Shown here piece after piece: positions 1 through 13,638 of a stretch of 64,000 bases of DNA; position 1 is the stretch's first letter, and each line of letters begins with the position of its first letter. Under the pieces are notes generated by a model, which was given only the letters and a program-made list of their open reading frames with translations, had not been told where the DNA came from and ran no database searches. Origin of the DNA: Pantoea deleyi. GTDB taxonomy: Bacteria; Pseudomonadota; Gammaproteobacteria; Enterobacterales; Enterobacteriaceae. The translations under genes and the position numbers were made by a program. The DNA lies in contig NZ_CP071405.1 of assembly GCF_022647325.1 (NCBI RefSeq), positions 3,782,001 through 3,846,000 on the forward strand, written 5' to 3'.

Positions 1-74
1 TTTATCTTACTGAATTTGCTGATGTTAAAGTCTGAACAGATAAGGGAACTCTTTTCAGCAACGTTGTACAGGCG

Positions 75-108
75 AAAAAAAACCGTGCTGCCAGTGGCTA
101 ACACGGTT
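75..108 (-). terminator. metA rho-independent terminator
   Basis: Read on the minus strand, arms AACCGTG and CACGGTT (plus-strand 102-108 and 81-87) enclose a 14-base loop and are followed by eight T. It lies 21 bases after the metA stop and matches an intrinsic terminator. Confidence 0.8.
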
Positions 109-128
109 CAGTTGATCCCGGACCGGGA

Positions 129-1058
129 CTATTCCAGCGTCGGGTTCATATGACGCAGATCGAATGGCGTAATCTGGTAAACGTAGTAGTTGAGCCAGTT
201 GGAGAACAGCAGGTTGCCATGGCTACGCCAGGTTGCACGCGGTGCCAGGGCCGGATTATCCTGCGGGAAATAGTTATAGGGAACGTCCGGATTCACGCCC
301 GCTTCATAATCACGATGATACTCACCTGACAACGTCAGGGCGTCATACTCCGGATGGCCGGTAACGAACACCAGACGTTTGTCCCTGCTCGCCATCAGAT
401 AGGCACCCGTCTGTTCCGATTCAGCAAACAGCTCAAGATCGGTGTAATCCCTGATCAGCTGAGAAGGAAAATCCGCATAGCGCGAGTGGGGCGCCAGGAA
501 ATTATCATCAAATCCCCGCGTCAGTAAGGCATGAGGATGCAGAATCTGATGTTCATAGACGCCCGACAGTTTGTTATGCCGGGTTTGCTTGGGGATCCCA
601 TACAGAATATTGAGTGCGGCCTGCACTGCCCAGCAGACAAACAGGGTGGAGGTGACATGCTCGTTGGCCCAGTGCAGCACGCGCTGGATCTGCGGCCAGT
701 AGGCGACATCATTAAAATCGACCAGCCCGAGTGGCGCACCTGTAACGATTAAGCCGTCGTAATTGTCATGCTGGATATCTTCAAAATTGCAGTAGAAGTT
801 GTTGAGGTGCTCAGAGGGCGTATTGCGTGACTCACGGCTGTCGATACGCAGCAGCTGAATATCGATCTGGAGCGGTGAGTTGGACAGCAGACGCAGAAAC
901 TGATTCTCCGTTTCGATCTTCTTCGGCATCAGATTGAGTATGAGCACTTTAAGCGGGCGGATCTCCTGAATACTGGCGCGCGACGAGGTCATCACAAAGA
1001 CGTTTTCGTCGCGTAAAAAATTCACTGCCGGTAATTCGTCGGGGATCCTGATTGGCAT
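129..1058 (-). CDS. metA: Homoserine O-succinyltransferase MetA
   Basis: Cytoplasmic enzyme that transfers succinate from succinyl-CoA to homoserine, the first committed step of methionine synthesis. The 309-residue product aligns end to end with E. coli MetA (also 309): it opens [15 protein letters not shown], has the glutamine-amidotransferase-like fold with the nucleophile Cys in LFVCWAVQA (about residue 142), the catalytic His/Glu in VTGHPEYD (about 235-237), and ends [10 protein letters not shown]. An ATG eight codons further upstream lacks a ribosome site, whereas MPIR is preceded by AGAGGTG, so the shorter start was chosen. The gene follows the 5S rRNA of the upstream rrn operon in the same direction, as at E. 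coli rrnE-metA, but the rrn terminator and its own promoter separate it. Tandem met boxes indicate MetJ repression. Confidence 0.98.
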   Translation of the reverse strand: MPIRIPDELPAVNFLRDENVFVMTSSRASIQEIRPLKVLILNLMPKKIETENQFLRLLSNSPLQIDIQLLRIDSRESRNTPSEHLNNFYCNFEDIQHDNYDGLIVTGAPLGLVDFNDVAYWPQIQRVLHWANEHVTSTLFVCWAVQAALNILYGIPKQTRHNKLSGVYEHQILHPHALLTRGFDDNFLAPHSRYADFPSQLIRDYTDLELFAESEQTGAYLMASRDKRLVFVTGHPEYDALTLSGEYHRDYEAGVNPDVPYNYFPQDNPALAPRATWRSHGNLLFSNWLNYYVYQITPFDLRHMNPTLE

Positions 1059-1084
1059 AGCCTGCGCACCTCTTGCAACCATAT

Positions 1085-1108
1085 AAACGTTTAGACATCT
1101 GGATGCCC
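1085..1108 (-). promoter_or_regulatory. MetJ operator: three adjoining 8-bp met boxes
   Basis: On the plus strand the 8-mers AAACGTTT, AGACATCT and GGATGCCC abut in register; the middle one matches the met-box consensus AGACGTCT at 7 of 8 positions, the others less well. They begin just downstream of the predicted metA -10 box, so bound MetJ dimers would block initiation. The match is read from sequence; MetJ binding is inferred from the family. Confidence 0.65.
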
Positions 1109-1109
1109 A

Positions 1110-1138
1110 ACATTAGCCTGATCGGTCGGGATTGTCGA
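1110..1138 (-). promoter_or_regulatory. metA sigma-70 promoter
   Basis: Minus-strand -35 TCGACA (1133-1138) and -10 TAATGT (1110-1115) are separated by 17 bp. The position fits: the met boxes follow immediately and metA starts about 50 bp downstream. Confidence 0.6.
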
Positions 1139-1192
1139 GGTTTGATGCAGAAAATGAAAATGTTTCAGCTTTAACGGGCAGCGTACAGACGT

Positions 1193-1220
1193 AAAAAAGC
1201 CCCGCACTCGCGTGCGGGGC
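1193..1220 (-). terminator. rRNA operon 1 terminator
   Basis: The minus strand reads a perfect 9-bp GC-rich stem (GCCCCGCAC / GTGCGGGGC, tetraloop GCGA) followed by TTTTTT, 16 bases past the 5S gene. The same element follows the second rRNA operon at 38064-38091. Confidence 0.92.
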
Positions 1221-1235
1221 TTCTTCACTTATACA

Positions 1236-1355
1236 ATGCCTGGCAGTTCCCTACTCTCGCATGGGGAGGCCCCACACTACCATCGGCGCTACGGCGTTTC
1301 ACTTCTGAGTTCGGCATGGGGTCAGGTGGGACCACCGCGCTAAAGCCGCCAGGCA
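1236..1355 (-). rRNA. rrf: 5S ribosomal RNA (operon 1)
   Basis: A 120-base gene. The minus strand begins TGCCTGGCGG and ends GCCAGGCAT, so the terminal stem is complete, and the rest matches E. coli 5S apart from a few changes near the 5' end (GGCTTTAGC) and one in the late helix (GGGCCTCCCC). It is identical to the copy at 38107-38226 as far as read. Confidence 0.97.
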
Positions 1356-1441
1356 GATTCTGTCTTCCGCGCCGCCCTGGGCCGCGCAGATTTATCCGGT
1401 TCAGGCTGAAAATCGTCTCTCAAAAACGCCTCTGGCGTTGT

Positions 1442-4348
<2,907 letters not shown>

Positions 4349-4554
4349 TCACAACCCACAGGCGTTTTTCACGCTGCGGACTGCAAGCATTGAGAGACCC
4401 GACCGTATCGCTCTGCCACCCCTTATTACGGAGGGATGACGCGCTACGTCGTTTCAATTTTCAGCTTGTTCCGGATTGTTAAAGAGCATAATACTTCGCA
4501 GCACACCGTTGCCGGTACGCTCTGAGGTATTCAGAAAAAACAGTTAAAACGGTA

Positions 4555-4630
4555 TGGTGGAGCTAAGCGGGATCGAACCGCTGACCTCCTGCGTGCAAGG
4601 CAGGCGCTCTCCCAGCTGAGCTATAGCCCC
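4555..4630 (-). tRNA. alaT: tRNA-Ala (TGC)
   Basis: 76 bases including an encoded CCA. Cloverleaf arms are complete: acceptor GGGGCTA / TAGCTCC, anticodon loop CTTGCAC with TGC, and GGTTCGATCC in the T arm. It sits in the 16S-23S spacer after tRNA-Ile and is released from the rRNA precursor. Confidence 0.98.
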
Positions 4631-4768
4631 ATACAGTTACTGCAGAGACCACTACGTCCAACCGAGTACACTTCGTGAGAAGTGCAATTCGTGCTCAGGC
4701 AAGGCATGTCTTCGCGAAGCATAGTGAACTATGCGAGCCGGAGACATAACGCAGCGTGAGTGCGAATT

Positions 4769-4845
<77 letters not shown>

Positions 4846-4918
4846 GTAGAGGTTTTTTCTGCTCGTTACTTTTTATCAGACAATCTGTGTGAGCACTGCG
4901 CGGGAAGGTATCTTAAGG

Positions 4919-6458
<1,540 letters not shown>

Positions 6459-6611
6459 AAAGTTTGATTTGCCGGAACAAGTCCAGCGATGCTCATCTGT
6501 AAAACGTCATAATGAATTTCATTATGTGTTCACTCGTGAGGCTTAATATTTTTTGCGTCCGGAGACGCTGATATCAATCCTGCGAGTGCCCACACAGATT
6601 GTCTGATAAAT

Positions 6612-6623
6612 TGTTAAAGAGCA
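6612..6623 (-). promoter_or_regulatory. rrn leader boxA antitermination site (operon 1)
   Basis: The minus strand reads TGCTCTTTAACA, the canonical boxA bound by NusB/NusE to prevent Rho-dependent termination of the untranslated rRNA transcript. It is followed by ATTTATCAGACAATCTGTGT, as in E. coli leaders. Confidence 0.85.
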
Positions 6624-6662
6624 GTGCGAACAGTGCGTTAGCGTCCTGTCGCGAGGTGGCGT

Positions 6663-6690
6663 ATATTACGCTTTCCTCCTTCAGAGTCAA
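6663..6690 (-). promoter_or_regulatory. rrn P2 promoter (operon 1)
   Basis: Minus-strand TTGACT (6685-6690) and TAATAT (6663-6668) with 16-bp spacing, about 115 bp downstream of P1. The spacing and relation to P1 are those of enterobacterial rrn P2 promoters. Confidence 0.75.
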
Positions 6691-6781
6691 CCTCTTTTTT
6701 CAGAAGTTTTCTCCGGCGGCGCAGTCTCCTGTGCCTCTCAGCCCGTTTCCCGTTGCCGGTGTGCCGTGTTGATGGAGGCGC

Positions 6782-6809
6782 ATTATAGGGAGTTGTTCAG
6801 GCGGCGCAA
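6782..6809 (-). promoter_or_regulatory. rrn P1 promoter (operon 1)
   Basis: Minus-strand -10 TATAAT (6782-6787) is preceded by CTCCC and followed by the GC-rich discriminator GCGCCTCC, the hallmark of growth-rate and ppGpp-regulated rrn P1. The -35 is TTGCGC (6804-6809) at 16 bp. The A/T-rich stretch at about 6810-6830 is positioned as an UP element. It lies back to back with the purH promoter. Confidence 0.8.
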
Positions 6810-6926
6810 CCCATAAATTGCATAAAAAAGCGTGTTCGCTGCATTCCACAGCAAAAGCCGCTGTTATACGCAGTTACGCACAAGGTTATCCACACTGCAC
6901 GGGCATAATGAATTTAGACGAGCATC

Positions 6927-6948
6927 GCGCAAACGTTTTCGCTACAAT
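6927..6948 (+). promoter_or_regulatory. purHD promoter with PurR operator
   Basis: GCGCAAACGTTTTCGC (6927-6942) matches the PurR operator core ACGCAAACGTTTGCGT closely and is followed directly by a -10 box TACAAT (6943-6948), so the operator lies between the -35 and -10 regions. The -35 is weak. The arrangement is that of E. coli purHD, where PurR with hypoxanthine or guanine represses. Confidence 0.8.
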
Positions 6949-7090
6949 GCCGGGCATCGCTACGGATACCCCTTTTCGGGGCGTTACCTGAGGTTTTTGA
7001 TCTTTTACTTCTTACAGAGAAGAGAAAAGTGCACTAAAGCCTGATGTAACGCTCTTATATACGCGAAACAAAGCCAAGGGATAAACCACC

Positions 7091-8680
7091 ATGCAACAAC
7101 CTCGTCCTGTACGCCGCGCCCTGCTCAGTGTCTCTGACAAAGCCGGTATCCTCGAATTTGCTCAGGCGCTCTCCCATCGCGGTGTCGAACTGCTCTCTAC
7201 AGGTGGAACCGCTCGCCTGCTGGCGGAGGCGGGTCTGGCTGTCACAGAAGTCTCTGACTATACCGGCTTCCCGGAAATGATGGATGGACGTGTCAAAACC
7301 CTGCATCCGAAAGTACATGGCGGCATTTTGGGTCGTCGCGGCCAGGATGATGCCATTATGGCGCAGCATGACATCAGCCCAATCGACATGGTGGTCGTTA
7401 ACCTTTATCCCTTTGCACAGACGGTTGCCCGTGAAGGGTGCTCACTGGAAGATGCCGTTGAGAACATCGATATCGGTGGCCCGACGATGGTACGTTCGGC
7501 TGCCAAGAACCATAAGGATGTGGCGATCGTGGTCAGCAGTGGCGACTACGAGGCGATCATCGCTGAGATGGATGCCCACGAAAATGGCCTGACGCTTGAA
7601 ACCCGTTTCGATCTGGCGATTAAGGCGTTTGAACACACCGCCTCGTATGACAGCATGATCGCTAACTATTTCGGTAGCCTGGTGCCCGCCTATCACGGCG
7701 AACGTAATCAGCCCGCCGGCCGCTTCCCCCGTACCCTGAATCTGAACTTCATTAAGAAACAGGATATGCGCTACGGTGAAAACAGCCATCAGGATGCCGC
7801 CTTCTATATAGAAGAGAACATTGCCGAAGCGTCGGTAGCGACAGCGCAGCAGGTTCAGGGCAAGGCGCTCTCCTATAACAACATTGCCGACACAGACGCG
7901 GCGCTGGAGTGTGTGAAAGAGTTCAGCGAGCCCGCCTGCGTTATCGTCAAGCATGCTAACCCCTGCGGCGTGGCAACCGGTGACAGCCTGCTGTCAGCCT
8001 ATGACCGCGCTTATCAGACCGACCCGACCTCTGCATTTGGCGGCATCATCGCCTTAAACCGCGAGCTGGATGAAGCCACGGCGCAGGCGATTATCAGCCG
8101 TCAGTTCGTCGAGGTGATCATCGCTCCGGCCGTTTCCGATGCGGCCCTGAAAATCACCGCCGCTAAGCAGAACGTTCGTGTGCTGATTTGCGGTCAGTGG
8201 CAGACCCGCACGGCGGCGCTGGATTTCAAACGTGTGAACGGCGGCCTGCTGGTTCAGGATCGCGATCTCGGCATGGTTGACGCCAGCCAGCTGCGCGTGG
8301 TCAGCAAGCGTCAGCCGTCAGAGCAGGAGCTGCGTGATGCGCTGTTCTGCTGGAAGGTGGCCAAGTTTGTGAAATCGAACGCCATCGTTTATGCACGCGA
8401 CGGCATGACGATCGGTATCGGCGCCGGACAGATGAGCCGCGTCTATTCCGCGAAGATTGCGGGTATCAAAGCCGGTGATGAAGGTCTGGAAGTCAAAGGC
8501 TCGGCGATGGCGTCGGATGCGTTCTTCCCCTTCCGCGACGGTATTGATGCTGCAGCCGCAGTGGGTGTGAGCTGTGTGATCCAGCCTGGCGGCTCTATTC
8601 GCGATGAAGAAGTGATCGCCGCTGCAGATGAGCACGGCATTGCCATGATCTTCACCGACATGCGCCATTTCCGCCATTAA
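7091..8680 (+). CDS. purH: Bifunctional AICAR transformylase / IMP cyclohydrolase PurH
   Basis: Catalyses the last two steps of de novo IMP synthesis: formylation of AICAR with 10-formyl-tetrahydrofolate, then ring closure. The 529-residue product has the usual family length. The N-terminal MGS-like cyclohydrolase domain (about 1-200) shows [14 protein letters not shown] and [15 protein letters not shown]; the C-terminal transformylase domain carries KHANPCGVA (about 290-298) with the catalytic Lys-His, and ends in [32 protein letters not shown]. The start has a purine-rich AAGGGATAAA upstream. It forms an operon with purD, 19 bases downstream, under a PurR-controlled promoter. Confidence 0.98.
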   Translation: MQQPRPVRRALLSVSDKAGILEFAQALSHRGVELLSTGGTARLLAEAGLAVTEVSDYTGFPEMMDGRVKTLHPKVHGGILGRRGQDDAIMAQHDISPIDMVVVNLYPFAQTVAREGCSLEDAVENIDIGGPTMVRSAAKNHKDVAIVVSSGDYEAIIAEMDAHENGLTLETRFDLAIKAFEHTASYDSMIANYFGSLVPAYHGERNQPAGRFPRTLNLNFIKKQDMRYGENSHQDAAFYIEENIAEASVATAQQVQGKALSYNNIADTDAALECVKEFSEPACVIVKHANPCGVATGDSLLSAYDRAYQTDPTSAFGGIIALNRELDEATAQAIISRQFVEVIIAPAVSDAALKITAAKQNVRVLICGQWQTRTAALDFKRVNGGLLVQDRDLGMVDASQLRVVSKRQPSEQELRDALFCWKVAKFVKSNAIVYARDGMTIGIGAGQMSRVYSAKIAGIKAGDEGLEVKGSAMASDAFFPFRDGIDAAAAVGVSCVIQPGGSIRDEEVIAAADEHGIAMIFTDMRHFRH

Positions 8681-8699
8681 TCACTCCGGAGAGTAACAG

Positions 8700-9980
8700 A
8701 TGAAAATTTTAGTAATCGGCAACGGCGGACGTGAACATGCGCTGGCCTGGAAAGCCGCTCAGTCGCCGCTGGCGGAAACCGTGTTCGTTGCGCCGGGTAA
8801 CGCCGGAACGGCACTGGAGCCTGCGCTGCAGAATGTCGCTATCAGTGCGACCGATATCCCTGCCCTGCTTGCGTTTGCGCGGCGTGAAAAGATCGATCTG
8901 ACGATTGTCGGGCCGGAAGCCCCGCTGGTGATTGGCGTGGTCGATGCCTTCCGCGAGGCCGGGCTCAAGATCTTTGGCCCGACCCAGGCCGCCGCGCAGC
9001 TGGAAGGTTCGAAAGCCTTTACCAAGGATTTCCTGGCGCGCCATCAGATCCCCAGCGCCGCTTACCAGAACTTCACCGAAGTCGAGCCGGCTCTGGCCTG
9101 GCTGCGCGAGAAAGGCGCGCCGATTGTTATTAAGGCCGACGGCCTGGCGGCGGGTAAAGGCGTGATTGTGGCGATGACGCTGCAGGAAGCCGAAGAGGCG
9201 GTGCAGGATATGCTGGCCGGTAACGCCTTTGGCGATGCCGGACACCGCATCGTGATCGAAGAGTTCCTTGAGGGTGAAGAAGCCAGCTTTATCGTTATGG
9301 TCGATGGCGAGCATGTGCTGCCGATGGCCACCAGCCAGGACCATAAACGTGTCGGCGACGGTGACACCGGACCGAATACCGGCGGAATGGGGGCTTACTC
9401 ACCGGCTCCGGTTGTGACGGATGAGATCCACCAGCGCATTATGGATCAGGTGATCTGGCCGACCGTACGTGGCATGGCCGCTGAAGGCAACGTCTACACC
9501 GGTTTTCTCTATGCCGGCCTGATGATCGACCACACCGGCCAGCCGAAAGTGATCGAATTCAACTGCCGCTTTGGCGATCCGGAAACACAGCCGATCATGC
9601 TGCGCCTGCAGTCGGATCTGGTCGATCTTTGCCTGGCTGCCTGCGAAGGTAAGCTGGATCAAAAAACGTCGGACTGGGATCCCCGTCCTGCGCTGGGCGT
9701 GGTGCTGGCGGCAGGAGGTTATCCGGGTGACTACGCACAGGGCGATCAGATCCATGGTCTGCCACTGGAAGAGGTCGCGGATGGTAAAGTCTTCCACGCC
9801 GGCACCCGTCTGGAAGAAGATCGCGTACTGACGAACGGCGGCCGCGTGCTCTGCGTCACCGCCCTGGGTGACGATGTGGCAGCCGCTCAACAGCGTGCCT
9901 ATGCGCTGACCCGACCTATCTCCTGGCAGGGCAGCTTCTGCCGTCGCGATATCGGCTACCGCGCCATCAATCGCAAATAA
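8700..9980 (+). CDS. purD: Phosphoribosylamine--glycine ligase PurD (GAR synthetase)
   Basis: Joins 5-phosphoribosylamine and glycine using ATP, the second step of purine synthesis. The 426-residue protein is three residues shorter than E. coli PurD. Visible features are the N-terminal GNGGREHALAWK, an ATP-grasp domain from about residue 105 with KADGLAAGKGV, the Mg-binding EFNCRFGDPETQ (about 286-297), and the C-terminal HAGT and GGRVLCV segments. A ribosome site GGAGAG precedes the ATG. It is the second gene of purHD and is followed at once by an intrinsic terminator. The zraP-zraSR genes that separate purD from yjaH in E. coli are absent. Confidence 0.98.
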   Translation: MKILVIGNGGREHALAWKAAQSPLAETVFVAPGNAGTALEPALQNVAISATDIPALLAFARREKIDLTIVGPEAPLVIGVVDAFREAGLKIFGPTQAAAQLEGSKAFTKDFLARHQIPSAAYQNFTEVEPALAWLREKGAPIVIKADGLAAGKGVIVAMTLQEAEEAVQDMLAGNAFGDAGHRIVIEEFLEGEEASFIVMVDGEHVLPMATSQDHKRVGDGDTGPNTGGMGAYSPAPVVTDEIHQRIMDQVIWPTVRGMAAEGNVYTGFLYAGLMIDHTGQPKVIEFNCRFGDPETQPIMLRLQSDLVDLCLAACEGKLDQKTSDWDPRPALGVVLAAGGYPGDYAQGDQIHGLPLEEVADGKVFHAGTRLEEDRVLTNGGRVLCVTALGDDVAAAQQRAYALTRPISWQGSFCRRDIGYRAINRK

Positions 9981-9985
9981 GTTCA

Positions 9986-10008
9986 GGGGGCACCCGGTGC
10001 CCCCTTTT
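9986..10008 (+). terminator. purHD terminator
   Basis: GGGGGCAC, loop CCG, GTGCCCCC, then TTTT, beginning five bases after the purD stop. It lies between the convergent purD and yjaH. Confidence 0.88.
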
Positions 10009-10012
10009 CCCT

Positions 10013-10675
10013 TCACATGTCGTCTTCTGTCGGCTGCTGTGCGCACGCATCCTGCTGGCTGATCCGCAACAGCTGAACACCCTCCGGCGCTTCAAGCCAT
10101 GACACCATCAGCGGTGCCCGGGCGTTACTCTGCTGCTGTGTCAGCATCTGCAGCGCATCCGCGTCAAACGCCGGTCTGACCTGCTGGCCTTCACAAAGCG
10201 TCAGCATTCCGTTCCCCTGCCAGTGTCCCTGCCTGAGGAACACACGGCCGCTCAGCAGCGCATCGCTGAGGCTACGCATCCGCTGCGCATCAAACTTATA
10301 GAGCTCAACCGTATCAGGGCTGACCGCTTCACGGCGGCCTGCGAGCTGACGCTGCATAAAGGTAAGGCCACCGGCCTGGTCAAAGCGCAGGGTCACATCG
10401 TCGGGCGCACTCCCCTTTACCTGACGCTGAATGCTGGTCAGGGCATCTTCCAGCCAGACGTAATCTGTAACCTCGCCCTCGCCGCCGCTGAACGGCGTAT
10501 AGAGAGTGCGGATATGCACCGACTGATGATCGTTGTTTTTGCGCCAGATGCGCACGACGCCGCGATCGGCAAGATAGCCGCTGGCAGAAAAGGGAGGAAT
10601 ATCCGGGGTGGAACTACAGCCAAAAAGAAACAGGGAGAGAGACAGAACAGATAAACGCTGAAACAGCGGGGTCAT
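10013..10675 (-). CDS. yjaH: DUF1481 family lipoprotein, YjaH-like
   Basis: A 220-residue protein of unknown function matching E. coli YjaH in position (next to hupA) and in carrying a DUF1481-type sequence. The first 20 residues form a lipoprotein signal peptide: basic start, hydrophobic LSVLSLSLFLF and lipobox LFGC with the acceptor Cys at about 20, followed by SST, so it is predicted to be outer-membrane anchored. The mature part is soluble and mixed alpha/beta in character with no catalytic motif that I recognise. The ATG at 10675 is preferred to an upstream TTG because AAGAGG lies nine bases before it. It is separated from hupA only by a terminator. Confidence 0.85.
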   Translation of the reverse strand: MTPLFQRLSVLSLSLFLFGCSSTPDIPPFSASGYLADRGVVRIWRKNNDHQSVHIRTLYTPFSGGEGEVTDYVWLEDALTSIQRQVKGSAPDDVTLRFDQAGGLTFMQRQLAGRREAVSPDTVELYKFDAQRMRSLSDALLSGRVFLRQGHWQGNGMLTLCEGQQVRPAFDADALQMLTQQQSNARAPLMVSWLEAPEGVQLLRISQQDACAQQPTEDDM

Positions 10676-10694
10676 GATGGCAGGCCTCTTAAAC

Positions 10695-10714
10695 AAAAGG
10701 GGCGAAACGCCCCC
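10695..10714 (-). terminator. hupA terminator
   Basis: The minus strand reads GGGGCG, loop TTT, CGCCCC, then TTTTGTTT. It follows hupA by about 30 bases and lies immediately before the yjaH ribosome site, so yjaH is expressed by readthrough or from a promoter overlapping this element. Confidence 0.85.
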
Positions 10715-10744
10715 TGTTTTAAAGCTTAACCGCAGTGCGACGTC

Positions 10745-11017
10745 TTACTTAACGGCGTCTTTCAGCGCTTTACCAGACACGAATGCCGGTACGTTTGCTG
10801 CAGCGATTTTGATCTCTTTGCCAGTCTGCGGGTTACGACCGGTACGCTCAGCGCGGTGGTTCACTTTAAAAGTACCAAAACCAACCAGTTGTACAGCATC
10901 ACCATCTTTCAGAGACTCAGTGATCGCAGCCAGAGTTGATTCCAGCGCTGCCTTAGCCTGGGTTTTAGACAGGTCAGCTTTTTCTGCGATCACATCAATC
11001 AGTTGAGTCTTGTTCAT
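10745..11017 (-). CDS. hupA: DNA-binding protein HU-alpha
   Basis: Small basic nucleoid protein of 90 residues that bends and compacts DNA as a dimer with HU-beta. The sequence [18 protein letters not shown], the GFGTFKV signature (about 46-52) and the beta-arm with [12 protein letters not shown] (about 55-66) identify the HU family; the N-terminus and neighbourhood (yjaG upstream, yjaH downstream) identify the alpha rather than beta subunit. A ribosome site AAGGAT precedes the start. It has its own terminator, and the 188-base gap upstream should hold its promoter, although I could not fix -10 and -35 boxes with confidence. Confidence 0.97.
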   Translation of the reverse strand: MNKTQLIDVIAEKADLSKTQAKAALESTLAAITESLKDGDAVQLVGFGTFKVNHRAERTGRNPQTGKEIKIAAANVPAFVSGKALKDAVK

Positions 11018-11205
11018 AAGTTATCCTTAAAGTGTATTTATCGCTTGCTAAGCAACGAGTGCGAGGGAAAAGCCATATTCTGGCACTCTTCTGCCTGCAC
11101 GCACCGATAGCCACAATTTTCAGCCCCCCAAATGTAGACCAGAGAGGGGGCCGATGTGAAGCCTCCAGGCGCGCTAATTCGGGCCTGAAGTCACGTTTTA
11201 TCGCC

Positions 11206-11796
11206 TTACTGCTGGAAATTTATACCGATGTTGCTAATTCCCGCTTCACGCAGGTCAGATCGCAGACCCTTAATCAATTCCAGGTCGCGCTCTTCACACT
11301 CCGCCAGCAGGCGGAAAATCTCCCACTGAAGGTCCCACTCATCGATGACAGCCGGGTTTTCTCGCAGCTCTTCGTCGGTCATTTCGCGTCCAGCCTGGGT
11401 CATTTCCAGCATGGCCACCGTCGTAATGGAGGTCCTGCTGACCTCAATGGCGTGCTCAAGCGTTTCCCCGCTCAGCTGCGCATGAACGACTTCGCTCAAT
11501 GCCACGCAGGCATCGATAGCCGGATAGACGCCGTAAACCTCAAATGCATCCCCATCAGGAATGGCGGCTTCGAGTTTTTCCAGCTGGCTGTCGAAGTTAA
11601 TCTTCGCATCTTTGACCGTCAGGCTTTCCCAGATCAGATCAAGAATACGACGATAGAGTGCCGGTTCGGCAAATTCAGTCTGCTCGCAGAATGCATGATA
11701 GTTGGGATACATGCGTTCGCACAGGCAGGCCATAAAAGTCAGGTGCTGCCAGCTTTGCAGCTTCGCCAGACGCAGATGAACGGGATTTTGTAACAT
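11206..11796 (-). CDS. yjaG: DUF416 family protein, YjaG-like
   Basis: A 196-residue cytoplasmic protein equal in length and very close in sequence to E. coli YjaG. Function is unknown. It is acidic and largely helical, with the conserved segments WQHLTFMACLCERMYPNY near the start, LTVKDAKINFDSQLEKLE in the middle and EWDLQWEIFRLLAECEERD near the end, and no enzymatic motif that I recognise. The start at MLQNP was chosen over an upstream ATG (19 codons earlier) by agreement with the family length. It lies between nfi and hupA, all read in the same direction. Confidence 0.9.
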   Translation of the reverse strand: MLQNPVHLRLAKLQSWQHLTFMACLCERMYPNYHAFCEQTEFAEPALYRRILDLIWESLTVKDAKINFDSQLEKLEAAIPDGDAFEVYGVYPAIDACVALSEVVHAQLSGETLEHAIEVSRTSITTVAMLEMTQAGREMTDEELRENPAVIDEWDLQWEIFRLLAECEERDLELIKGLRSDLREAGISNIGINFQQ

Positions 11797-11859
11797 AAAG
11801 GTGGCTCTTATTCGTTTCGCTGGCCGCAGTGTAACTGCAAAAGCGCAGCACAAACAGTG

Positions 11860-12528
11860 TTAAAGCGCGTTTTGCCAGCGCTGGAAAGCGGTTCGGTTAG
11901 AGGCAACCGCATCTGCCCAGCGTGTCGGCTCCGGCAGACGGTAACCGCGCGTACAGTTTTCCACCCACTGCAGCGCGGTATCCAGGCTGACCCGGTGCCC
12001 CGTGGCGACAAACAGCGGATTGCAGCGCTGCTTGCTGCGCCAGACCCAGCCTATCTGTTCGCCTTTATCCATCAGCGGCTGACGACTGCCGGGCTGCGCG
12101 TCCGGCTCCTCAAAACGACCACAGAGGCGGCGCTTGGCCACCCCTATCGTCGGCACATCCACCAGCAGGCCAAAATGTGACGCGACGCCGAGCCGTCTGG
12201 GATGGGAGATGCCGTGCCCGTCCACAAACAGCAGGTCCGGCTTCTGCTCCAGCATCTGCCACGCCGCCATCAGCGCCGGATATTCCCGGAACGAGAGGAA
12301 GCCCGGGATATAGGGCATGGTGGTCTCGATACGGGCGATGCGATGCTCCACCAGCGTTAACGAGGGATATTCCAGCACGACCATCGCCGCCCGCGTGATC
12401 GCGCCTTCCTGCTCGAATCCCACGTCCGCCCCGCCAATAAAGCGGGGCGGCAGCACGTCGAAGTCATCCTCACGCACCACGTCAGCGGCGCGTTGAAGCT
12501 GCTCAGCGCGAAGTGCGGCAATATCCAT
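11860..12528 (-). CDS. nfi: Endonuclease V (deoxyinosine 3' endonuclease)
   Basis: Repairs deaminated adenine by cutting the second phosphodiester bond 3' to deoxyinosine. The 222-residue protein shows the family hallmarks: the catalytic Asp in [10 protein letters not shown] (about 35), the acidic [22 protein letters not shown] block (about 105-126), and GVAKRRLCG with the C-terminal [17 protein letters not shown] lies before the ATG. It begins two bases after the hemE stop, so the two are translated from one message, and yjaG follows. Confidence 0.96.
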   Translation of the reverse strand: MDIAALRAEQLQRAADVVREDDFDVLPPRFIGGADVGFEQEGAITRAAMVVLEYPSLTLVEHRIARIETTMPYIPGFLSFREYPALMAAWQMLEQKPDLLFVDGHGISHPRRLGVASHFGLLVDVPTIGVAKRRLCGRFEEPDAQPGSRQPLMDKGEQIGWVWRSKQRCNPLFVATGHRVSLDTALQWVENCTRGYRLPEPTRWADAVASNRTAFQRWQNAL

Positions 12529-12530
12529 GA

Positions 12531-13598
12531 TTACTCCTGATGCCAGGGACGTGACAGACGGTGCACCGCCTCCACAAAGACGCCGGCATTTTCTGGCGGA
12601 ACATCCTGATGAATACCGTGTCCCAGATTGAAGACGTGGCCGGTGCCCGCGCCAAAGCGCTCAAGGATACCCGCCACTTCCTGTTCGATACGCTCAGGGG
12701 CCGCATAGAGCATAGAGGGGTCCATGTTGCCCTGCAGCGCCACTTTGTCGCCAACGCGACGGCGTGCGTCATCGATGTCGGTGGTCCAGTCGAGACCCAG
12801 CGCATCACAGCCGGTGGCCGCCATCGCTTCCAGCCACTGTCCGCCCCCTTTGGTGAACAGCGTCACCGGCACACGGCGGCCGTCGTTTTCACGCAGCAGG
12901 CCATCGACAATTTTGTGCATGTAGTGGAGTGAGAACTCGCGGTAGTCACGACCGGTCAGCACGCCGCCCCAGGTATCAAACACCATGACGGACTGCGCAC
13001 CGGCGCGGATCTGCGCGTTGAGGTAGAGGATGACGCTGTCGGCCAGCTTGTCCAGCATCGCGTGCAGCGTGGCGGGCTCGGCATACATCATCTTCTTGAT
13101 GCGGGTAAAGGCCTTGCTGCTGCCGCCTTCGACCATATAGGTCGCCAGCGTCCAGGGGCTGCCCGAGAAGCCGATCAGCGGCAGGTCGCCGTTGAGATTT
13201 TTACGGATGGTGCGAACGGCATTCATCACATAGCCCAGCTCCATTTCCGGATCGGGCACCGGTAAACGCTCGACGTCCGCGCGGCAGGTCACAGGGTTTG
13301 CGAAACGCGGACCTTCACCCGCTTCGAAATAGAGTCCCAGTCCCATCGCATCCGGAATCGTCAGGATGTCACTGAAGAGGATGGCGGCATCCAGCGGATA
13401 ACGGCGCAGCGGCTGCAGGGTGACTTCACAGGCCAGCTCGGCGTTTTTACACAGCGACATAAAGTCACCCGCCTGGGCGCGCGTCGCTTTGTACTCCGGC
13501 AAATAGCGCCCGGCTTGTCGCATCATCCATACCGGCGTGACATCGACCGGCTGACGTAACAGGGCACGCAAATAACGATCGTTCTTCAGTTCACTCAT
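12531..13598 (-). CDS. hemE: Uroporphyrinogen decarboxylase HemE
   Basis: Removes four acetate carboxyl groups from uroporphyrinogen III to give coproporphyrinogen III in heme synthesis. 355 residues, one more than E. coli. The N-terminal signature [15 protein letters not shown] (about 22-36) holds the substrate-binding Arg; further landmarks are [13 protein letters not shown] with the essential Asp, [17 protein letters not shown], and GNMDPSMLY. The upstream gene nudC is 40 bases away and nfi follows after two bases, so nudC-hemE-nfi-yjaG is probably co-transcribed. Confidence 0.98.
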   Translation of the reverse strand: MSELKNDRYLRALLRQPVDVTPVWMMRQAGRYLPEYKATRAQAGDFMSLCKNAELACEVTLQPLRRYPLDAAILFSDILTIPDAMGLGLYFEAGEGPRFANPVTCRADVERLPVPDPEMELGYVMNAVRTIRKNLNGDLPLIGFSGSPWTLATYMVEGGSSKAFTRIKKMMYAEPATLHAMLDKLADSVILYLNAQIRAGAQSVMVFDTWGGVLTGRDYREFSLHYMHKIVDGLLRENDGRRVPVTLFTKGGGQWLEAMAATGCDALGLDWTTDIDDARRRVGDKVALQGNMDPSMLYAAPERIEQEVAGILERFGAGTGHVFNLGHGIHQDVPPENAGVFVEAVHRLSRPWHQE

Positions 13599-13638
13599 CT
13601 CAACACTCTCTCAATAACAGGCGTGTAGTGTAGCACTT

